From positions 17,078,479-17,142,478 of the forward strand of contig NC_092872.1 in NCBI RefSeq assembly GCF_028372415.1: a stretch of 64,000 bases of DNA. Direction: 5' to 3'. This document shows, one piece after another, positions 57,001 through 64,000 of the stretch. The notes below the pieces were generated by a model that was not told the origin of the DNA, did no database searches, and saw only the letters and a program-made list of their open reading frames with translations. The stretch is from Notamacropus eugenii (Eukaryota; Chordata; Mammalia; Diprotodontia; Macropodidae). Each line of letters begins with the position of its first letter. The first letter of the stretch is position 1. The position numbers and the translations under genes were made by a program.

Positions 57001-58089
57001 GGCTACAAGCCAAGACTAGAGTGGAAGAAGTGTTGGCACATGATTTTTTTGTTTCCAGATGATTATGCATTTAAATAATGCACTCTGAAGCTAATTTACA
57101 ACAAAGTATGGATTGATTGCCTGCTGCTTGTTCCAATTTAGGCCTAACAATTAACACCAAGAAAACACAGGTGCTCCATCCGTCAGCACCACATCACCCA
57201 TATGTAGAACCATTGGTTATAGCAAATGGAGAAGTTTTGAATACTGTGAATTCACTTACCTTGGCAGTATTCTTTCTTGAGATATACACATTGAACATGA
57301 GGTTGACACACATTACTAGGGTTAACTCAGTGTTTGGGAGTCTCTGAGGGAACATGTGGGACAGAAGAGGTATTAGAATGACTACCAGACTGAAGGTCTA
57401 CAGAGCCGTTGTGCTAACATCATTATTGTATGCTTGTAAAACCTGAACAGTATACCAACACCATGCCAGGAAACTGAACTGTGATACCTGGACAGTATAC
57501 CAACACCATGCCAGGAAACTGAATTGCTTCCATTTGAATTGTCTTAGGCAGATTCTGAACATCATCACGCTAAGATACCAGACACTGAGGTCCTTTCTTG
57601 GACTTAAGTTCCAAGCATTCAAACTACTGGAGAGAGCACAACTCTGATGAGCTATCCGTATTGTCTGAATGCCAAATGCATACTTGCCAAAAAGACTATT
57701 TTATGGTGAACTCACAGAGGGGAAGTGCTTATATGGTGATCAGAAAAAGTGATTTAATGACACCCTCAAGGCCTCTATTAAGAATTTTGGAATTGATTTT
57801 GTGACATGGGAGACATTGGTACAGGACTACCCAACATGGTGTACCCTCATCAGAGTAGGTGCTGTACTTTCTGAACAAAGCAGAATTGGAATAGATCAAA
57901 ATATATGTAAGATATGAAAATTTAGAGAATCCATGCTTAATATTTACGTGGACTATCTGTGCTTAACCTGTGGTAAATCATTACAAACTTGTATTGGTCT
58001 TATCAGCCAAGGTCGGACACACTGCAACTTGATTATGACCTACTGATATCATTTTGGTCTTCTTCAAGAATGAAGGACAACAGCCAACC
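54057..58089 (+). mobile_element. RTE-clade LINE, nearly full length, decayed
   Basis: About 4.0 kb inserted into a minus-strand L1. The coding part runs from about 54850 with TITTWNV, the start of the AP-endonuclease domain, through a decayed endonuclease (to about 55650) into a reverse transcriptase. Segments RWTEHLHSVLNRPS, SCGKAPGADSIPAETYK, then FPDDYA (a mutated F-A-D-D box), then LGLTINTKKTQVL appear in the right order in several frames. A short direct duplication near 57440-57530 repeats 'accatgccaggaaactgaa'. The 3' end 'tcttcaagaatgaaggacaacagccaacc' is the tail also used by the SINEs at 23378 and 47185. Many stops: inactive. Confidence 0.85.
56114..57350 (+). pseudogene. RTE reverse-transcriptase domain remnant
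   Basis: The longest open piece (56114-56455, 113 codons) holds the thumb-proximal LNRPS and GKAPGADSIPAE motifs of RTE reverse transcriptase. Frameshift near 56400 and stops at 56555 break it. The 'FADD'-equivalent lies at about 57050 as FPDDYAFK. The enzyme would prime cDNA on nicked chromosomal DNA. Confidence 0.8.
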
Positions 58090-58097
58090 AGTGTATC
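58090..58097. repeat. 8-bp target duplication, right (AGTGTATC)
   Basis: Pair of 54049-54056. Confidence 0.7.
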
Positions 58098-58850
58098 CAC
58101 TTTCCCCTCAAACTAGCATTTGTAATTTCTTGTAAGTTTGAGGTGGTTCCTCAGAGTTGTTTGGATTTCCCTTTCTCTACTCAATGATTTAGAACATTTT
58201 TCATGACTATAGATAACTTTGATTTCTTGTTTTGAAACCTGCCTGTTCATATTCTTTAACCTTTTATCCAGAGGGAAGAACTTTTAATTGTAAATTTTAC
58301 TCATTTGAGAAATGAGATCTTTATTAGAGAAATTTGTAAATTTTTGTCATATTACTTCATTCTCTATGGAACCTTTTAGCAAAATGTAGTTTCCCCTCTT
58401 ATCCTTTTTAATTAGGTTAATTAATGCTTTTGCTTTGTCTGAGATCACGGTTGCTGCTCCTGTCCTTTTTACCTCAGGTGAATCACATTAGAATTTTTTC
58501 AGTCATTTATTTTAAATCTGCCTTTCTTTTTCAAATGTGTCACTTGTAAGCAACATATTATTTGATTGTGATTTCTAATCCAGTTTTCCATCTGTTTTTG
58601 TTTCATGGGTGAGCTCATCTCTTCCACTTTCGCAGTTATGATTTCTGTGTTTTTTCTTCATCCCTTCCTCCTCTCACCCTTCCCTCCCCTCCAATCTCCT
58701 TCTTTTCCTTCTTCTATTTTTTTCTTTTTTCTCTCTCTGTCCCTCTCTGTCTCTGTGTCTCTGTCTGTCTCTGTCTGTCTCTCTCTGTCTCTGTCTCTCT
58801 CTCCACACACACATACACATTTCCCCTCCATTATAAAAAAACAAAACAAA
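58090..58850 (-). repeat. L1 3' part, antisense, right of RTE insertion
   Basis: 'cttgtaagtttgaggtggttcctcagagttgtttgg', 'caatgatttagaacatttttcatgactatagataac', 'aacctgcctgttcatattctttaacc', 'tttgctttgtctgagatcacgg' and 'gtttcatgggtgagctcatc' in family order, then a CTCTGT/CA microsatellite at 58725-58820. The 113-codon plus frame is a microsatellite frame. Confidence 0.75.
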
Positions 58851-60130
58851 TCAAAACAAAAAACTCTTTCTTATGTAGATTTGCGGCACTTTTCAAAGGT
58901 CAAAATCCTAATCCAAAGGATTCAATGTTTACCTCTTGAGTACTGATGATGTTTTCCTGTTTCCAAATTACTTTAAAAATATATATGCATATTGGCATTT
59001 ATATATAGGTATGTACATACACTACACGTTGTATATATGTGTATATGCTTATATACAGTAATAGTTTAAAAGTAGGAACCTCCAAACACGATGGTAATTG
59101 TGCAATTTATCTTTAATGAAATACACTGAATTTGCAGGACACACACCTAGATTCAATCAATCATTCCAGAGTTTAGCATAGTGCCTGGCACATTATAACC
59201 ACTTAATAGATATTTCGTGAATGATTGATATTTGAATTTTTAGATATCTAGCCAAATAAGCATGTTAATATCACTGAGTCACATTTCATATCTATAAGCT
59301 AATCATAATAATGCTTACTGTAAAGAACTGTGAGAATCAAATAACAATATTTCTAAAGTTCTTTGTAAAACTTAATACATCAATTCATATTATTTCATAT
59401 TAAAGGTAAGAGGAAATACTACCTAGAGCACAGTTTAAAGAAAGTCCAAAATATGATTTTCCTATTAATCTTTTTCTTTAAAAATAAAAAAAAGACTTTG
59501 TTAAAGAGAATTGTTTTCTGGGTGGTAGACAGAGAGAAGAGTAATACATTTGGAAATGTATGTGACATAAAAACAAAAGACACCAATTAAAATAAAAATG
59601 AAATAATTTGGAAATACTACTAAAAATTTCACAACCAGATCACATACTATCACTCTTCAGTCCTTGCTTATTATACATTTCTGCTTAATTTACTCGGGTT
59701 GTAAGATTATTGTGAATTCTTATTTAGAATAAAAAGCCTTCACCATTCTGCATATTGGGGCTCTGGCTTTCATTAATATAGAGAAACCATTGTTATGACT
59801 TGACTTGCTCTTCTTTCTGACTGAATTGTTCCTCCATATTTTGAGTCTGACTTCAAATAAAAAATAAAAATTAAGATGATCTACAGTCATTTTCAAGCTG
59901 AATCATTTATCACAGTGAGATGGCTCCTAAAAACTTAGCATACACTTAAGTTTGTAGCATACTTCAAAATGTTCTCTCGGATGCAAAGCCCTGATGTCCT
60001 TGTCTGTACTTCTATCATACTGCTTACTATGTCTATAAGTTTAAAGACCTGAAAATAGTTCTAACCTTGGTACCAATAATCTCATCTTCTGACAAAAATC
60101 TGGTTTTGCTTTAAGACATACTTGGCAACT
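58851..60130. other. no gene; L2-type tail at 59160-59230 and faint MIR to 59410
   Basis: TA-rich simple DNA at 58978-59055. 'gtttagcatagtgcctggcacatta' and 'cacttaatagatatttcg' mark an L2/MIR-type end. The remainder is AT-rich. Confidence 0.5.
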
Positions 60131-60134
60131 AAAC

Positions 60135-60362
60135 TATGGATAGAGTACTGGCCTTGGAGTAGGCATGACCTGAGTTCAAATCTATCCTCAGAAACTTACT
60201 AACTATATTGCTTAACCTTGTCTTGTTTCAATATCCTTATCTGTAAAATCAAAATAATAGCAGGACATACCTCCCTGAGTTGTTGTGAGGATTAAATTAG
60301 ATGGTATTTGTAAAGTCTTTTTGCAAGCCTTAAAGTGCTCTATAAATTCTATCTATTATGGT
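60135..60362 (+). repeat. MIR/Mar-type SINE, sense
   Basis: 'gatagagtactggccttggagtagg', 'acctgagttcaaatctatcctcag', 'tccttatctgtaaaatc', 'gagttgttgtgaggattaaattagatgg' and 'aagccttaaagtgctc', close to consensus. Confidence 0.85.
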
Positions 60363-62195
60363 TATTATTTGCACTTTCATTTTCTTTCTTTCTTGAATGT
60401 GAAAAATTGTGTACATAAAGGCTGCCAATTAAGTTTTCTCTCCTCATGCCATGGTTTTGGAGACTTTATGATTTTATGTGAATTTTAACTATGTTTGCTT
60501 GGGGAAATTTGGCTCTAGTTAAAGTAATTGATTTTAACACCCATATCACTAGGATGTGCTTCCTATCAGGTGATGCCAAATAGTGAGTCAGACTAAACTG
60601 CTTTGTAGAAATACATATTTACAACGGTGATATAAAACATTTGGTACAAAACATTTCCTCCAAAGTAGGGTGTGAATTCTCCTAGAAGTACATATGGCAT
60701 TCAAGGGAAAATAAGATAGAGATTTGAGAGAATACGTGACCAATGAGTAAGTCAGAACTCTTTATTGTCAGTTCTCTTCTCTTTTGTGGAGGTTCCCCCT
60801 TAAGTATAGTGCATTTTTCTTCTGGGATCCTAGCACAGTCATTGTTCTACCTTTCCTCAGCGTGTACAGTTTATTCTTGCCTCCCAATTTAGATACTACT
60901 GTATTCTGAGGACATGACTAAGTTGCTACTAAAAAAGCCTATATCCTTCAAATCTTTGAAGTTTATGAGAGAATCTTCTTGTAAAGTCAGATGATCAAGG
61001 AAACATTTCTCTTCCTTCTCCCTCAGGTGATGCCCTTTCAGTGACTTACCTAGAAAGGTATCCATCACTAAGTTAGCCAGGCATTCAAATTCTGGGTAAC
61101 CAGCTAACTTGCTCTTCCATGCAAAGTCCATCAAACATCACTGAATCTCTTTAGACAGTACCAAAACACCTCTAACATAGTGTTCTTTCATTTCATCCAG
61201 TGGTTGAAAATATTCTACTCCTTCCCAATGCCATTTACTTTGTTGGTAATACTTAGTTCAATATTCTTGATTGACTAATTAAACAGAGGTCTTCTTCCCA
61301 TACAAAGCTATCAGGGTTAGAGATTTTTTTCACTTCTTTAACCATTACCTGTGTAGGACATGGAAAACAAAAGCCACAAAACAAAAAGTTCTGAATGTTA
61401 TTATTCTGTTTATTTTACCTGCAGCAAGTTTGAGATTCTGAAAACTAGCTCAAAAGAATTAAACATGAAATCAGAATTCAGGCTATAAGTAAAATTTGGC
61501 ACTTCTGCTCTTTGAAAGCTCATGAAAACCTGGGCAAAGAAGTCAGGCCCTGGGTTCTGGCAATTCTTCCAGAGCCTAGCCAAAGTTGTGAAAAAAATAA
61601 TCTTATTTGTTAGAAAAGATCCAGTTTGACATAATTAAGCTAGATTCAATCAATCTATCCTTTTTTTTTTTCCAGCAAGCATATGACATTAACGTTGTAG
61701 GGCCATTTTCAATTCAGCCAATGTCTTTGTGTCGTAATGTGGCAAGGTCTGGTTATAAGAGAACCTCTGAGATAGATGTTATATCATAAAGAATGAGGTG
61801 ACAGCAGACATATGCTCATTTTTCCTCAGCTATTACCTAAAAACTCTGAAACAATTACTTGAATGTGAGCACTAAGAAGTTAATAGATTCATAAATATAT
61901 TAAAACATATGTATTAAAATTATTACCATCTCCTGATAAATTATTAGACATACTTTATTTCTTCATTGTGTTGCATAGTCATATTCAGGGAATAAATTAC
62001 TTTAAATGCAACTTTACCATTTATAATTTATGGCAAAATCATGATACAAGACTGTAGGAGCAAGGGAAAGTATATGGGGGTTATAGGAAAAATAACAAAG
62101 TATTCTTCCCAAAGGAATGACTATAAGTGAATGAGTGAGAATTCCTTCAAAGCCATGCTTATTAAGTTCTATCCTGATTCAACATAGGCAAGCAT
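60363..62195. other. mostly unrecognised DNA
   Basis: An 81-codon minus frame (60889-61134) containing HHLREKEEKCFLDHL is compositionally plausible but has no family I can name. A splice-bounded segment at 61676-61746 is discussed under findings. Otherwise AT-rich. Confidence 0.35.
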
Positions 62196-62199
62196 TCCC

Positions 62200-64000
62200 C
62201 TAATCTGTCCCCAGGACCCATCTAAATACTTTTTAAAATGACTCTAAACAAATTACAGAGCAGTAGAATCCATGAAAAGATGCAGTGAAACAAATTTTCA
62301 GACCAAGACAACTTGAAAGGTTGGCAGGAAAGGTCTGTTGCACCAGGATGAGAGAAGAGTCCAGTCCAACAGATCCCAGGGCAGTGGAGACTGGGCCCAG
62401 CAAACCCAGAGCAGGCCTTAGGGCAACTGAATCACTGCCAGCAGTGGCATTTTCTAGACCTCTCAGCCCAGAGATGCCAAAGACAACTTAGAATGTCAGC
62501 AGGAAAGATCTGTCACACCTGGGTAAGCGTGGAGTACAGTCCAGCACAGTTTGTGCCAGCACAGGTTAGACCATGGCAAAACAAGAGCAGACTTTGGGAA
62601 TCACTGAATAAGCAGTGTTAGTGGCAACAACTGCTTCTGGAGTTCTCAGCCTATAGATGGCAAGGGGGTTAAACAACTGGTCAGAAGGAGATTATGTGGG
62701 CCTTTTTATAGCAGACCAAAGCTTGCAGTCACAATGGAGCAAGGACCCTCATTACAGTTCCAGGGCAGAAAAGAGTGCTTGTGATTGCTGACAAAGTCAA
62801 AACTCCTATGTTCAAAGCTTGCAAGGAAAATATGAATTGGTCTCAGGCCATGGAAGAGCTTGAAAAAGATTTAGAAAATCAGGTAAGAGAGGCAGAAGAG
62901 AAATTTAGAAGAGAAATGAGAGGGATGCAAGAAAATCAGGAAAAATGAGCCAAGAAGTTGGTAAAGGACACACACACACACACACACACACACACGAACC
63001 TGAAGAAAATCGACTGGGCCAAATGATAAAAATGGTACTAAAAGCCAACGGGGAGAAGAATGCCTTAAAAAGAAAAATTAGCCAAGTGGAAAAAGGAGGT
63101 TCAAAAGCTCACTGAAGAAATTAATTAATTCAAAATTAGAATGGAGCAAATGGAAGCTAACGACTTCATAAGAAATCAAGAAAGAGATAAAACAAAACCA
63201 AAAGAACGAAAAGAAAAAAATTAGAGGACATTTGAAATATCTCATTGGACAAACAAAAACATCTGAAAAATACATTTAGTAGAGATAATTTAATAATTAT
63301 TGGACTATCTGAAGGTCATGGACCAAGAAAAGAGCTTGGACATCATCTTTCAAGAAATAATTAAGAAAAACTGCCCTGATATTCTAGAACTAGAAGGCAA
63401 AAAAAGAAATTTAAAGAATCCAGTGATCACCTGCTGAATGAGATACCAAAATGAAAAATGCCAGAAATTCCACAGTTCCAAGGTCAAAGAGGAAATAGTC
63501 CAGGCAGCCTGAAAGAAATTTATTTGAAGCCACAGTCAAAACAACATAATATTTAGCAGATTCTACACTAATTGATCAAAGGGTTTGGAGTATGTTATTT
63601 CAGAGGGCAAAGGAGCAAGGATTACAACCAAGAATCACCTACTCACCAAATCTGAATATAATCTCTCAAAGGGAAGAATGGATATTCAATTAAATGAAGG
63701 ACTTTCAAGCATTCTTGATGAAAAGACCAGAGCTGAATAAAAAATTTGATTTTCAAATTCAAGACTTAAGACAAGATAAAAAGATAAACAAGAAAGGGGA
63801 ATTATAAGGGAATTAATAAGATTAACATATTTGCATTCATACACTGGAAGATGATTATCTGTAACTCATAAGACCTTTCTCATTATTGGGATATTTAGAA
63901 GGACTAAATCTAGACAAAGGGCACAGGTGTGAGATGAATATGAAGAAAGGATATCTAAAAATCTAAAATTAAGGGAGGAGGGAGGAATGTTCTGGGAGAA
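62200..64000 (+). mobile_element. L1/HAL1-type element, 5' part, runs off the window
   Basis: 'aaaatgactctaaacaaatta', 'gcaggaaaggtctgttgcaccagg', 'gatcccagggcagtggagac' form the marsupial L1-type 5' region. ORF1 remnants follow from about 62780 to 63780: the coiled-coil region (many Glu/Lys codons, 62860-63200), then RDNLIIIGLSEGHG and the RITYSPNLN region, full of stops and frameshifts. A CA repeat at 62968-62995 interrupts it. It belongs to the same broad family as the minus-strand HAL1-like element at 31250-34100. Whether ORF2 follows lies outside the window. Confidence 0.7.
62968..62995 (+). repeat. (CA)14 microsatellite
   Basis: Perfect CA repeat within the ORF1 remnant. Confidence 0.97.

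Noticed and set aside
58605-58946. 113-codon plus-strand frame
   Set aside because: Antisense L1 plus CTCTGT microsatellite.
60889-61134. 81-codon minus-strand frame as a gene
   Set aside because: No recognisable family, no splice or promoter context. Kept only as a remark.

Overview
This is about 64 kb of AT-rich mammalian nuclear DNA, almost certainly marsupial (metatherian). The main evidence is the repeat content. It has several tRNA-headed Mar1/WSINE-like SINEs, SINEs with an RTE-type 3' tail, L2, MIR and CR1/L3 fragments, an RTE-clade LINE, and an ORF1-only (HAL1-like) L1 relative with a marsupial-type 5' end. There is no bacterial-style gene organisation, no recognisable multi-exon host gene and no RNA gene. 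Nearly all open frames over 60 codons are chance frames in repeats or microsatellites. Repeat family names were assigned by reading, without a library search, so boundaries are generally good to tens of bases.

Layout. 1-9.5 kb: two head-to-head CR1/L3 pieces, SINEs, a long (GA)n tract, a palindromic hAT-like element and MIR/L2 pieces. 9.49-16.05 kb: the outstanding object, an endogenous betaretrovirus-like provirus inserted in an L2 tail. Its two 397-bp LTRs read as identical, and it is flanked by a perfect 6-bp duplication (ATACAC). It has a Lys-type primer site, an open truncated gag (304 codons), 3.5 kb of decayed AT-rich interior, an integrase remnant, an env transmembrane remnant and a polypurine tract. 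16-31 kb: CR1/L3, L2, MIR and SINE copies, plus the best host-exon candidate (27573-27671). 31.2-34.1 kb: HAL1-like element on the minus strand. 34-50 kb: L2, CR1, MIR and SINE remnants and an unassigned minus-strand ORF cluster near 38 kb. 50-54 kb: LINE pieces. 54.06-58.09 kb: a decayed, nearly full-length RTE LINE inserted in a minus-strand L1 with an 8-bp duplication. 58-62 kb: mostly unremarkable AT-rich DNA. 62.2-64 kb: 5' part of a plus-strand L1/HAL1-type element running off the window.

Biologically the window reads as an intronic or intergenic repeat landscape. The provirus is the youngest feature. Identical CpG-rich LTRs around an interior that cannot encode polymerase imply that it was copied by proteins supplied in trans. 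Known elements of that kind include mouse ETn, which depends on the betaretroviral MusD. A duplicated polypurine tract inside the integrase remnant gives it a possible central plus-strand priming site.
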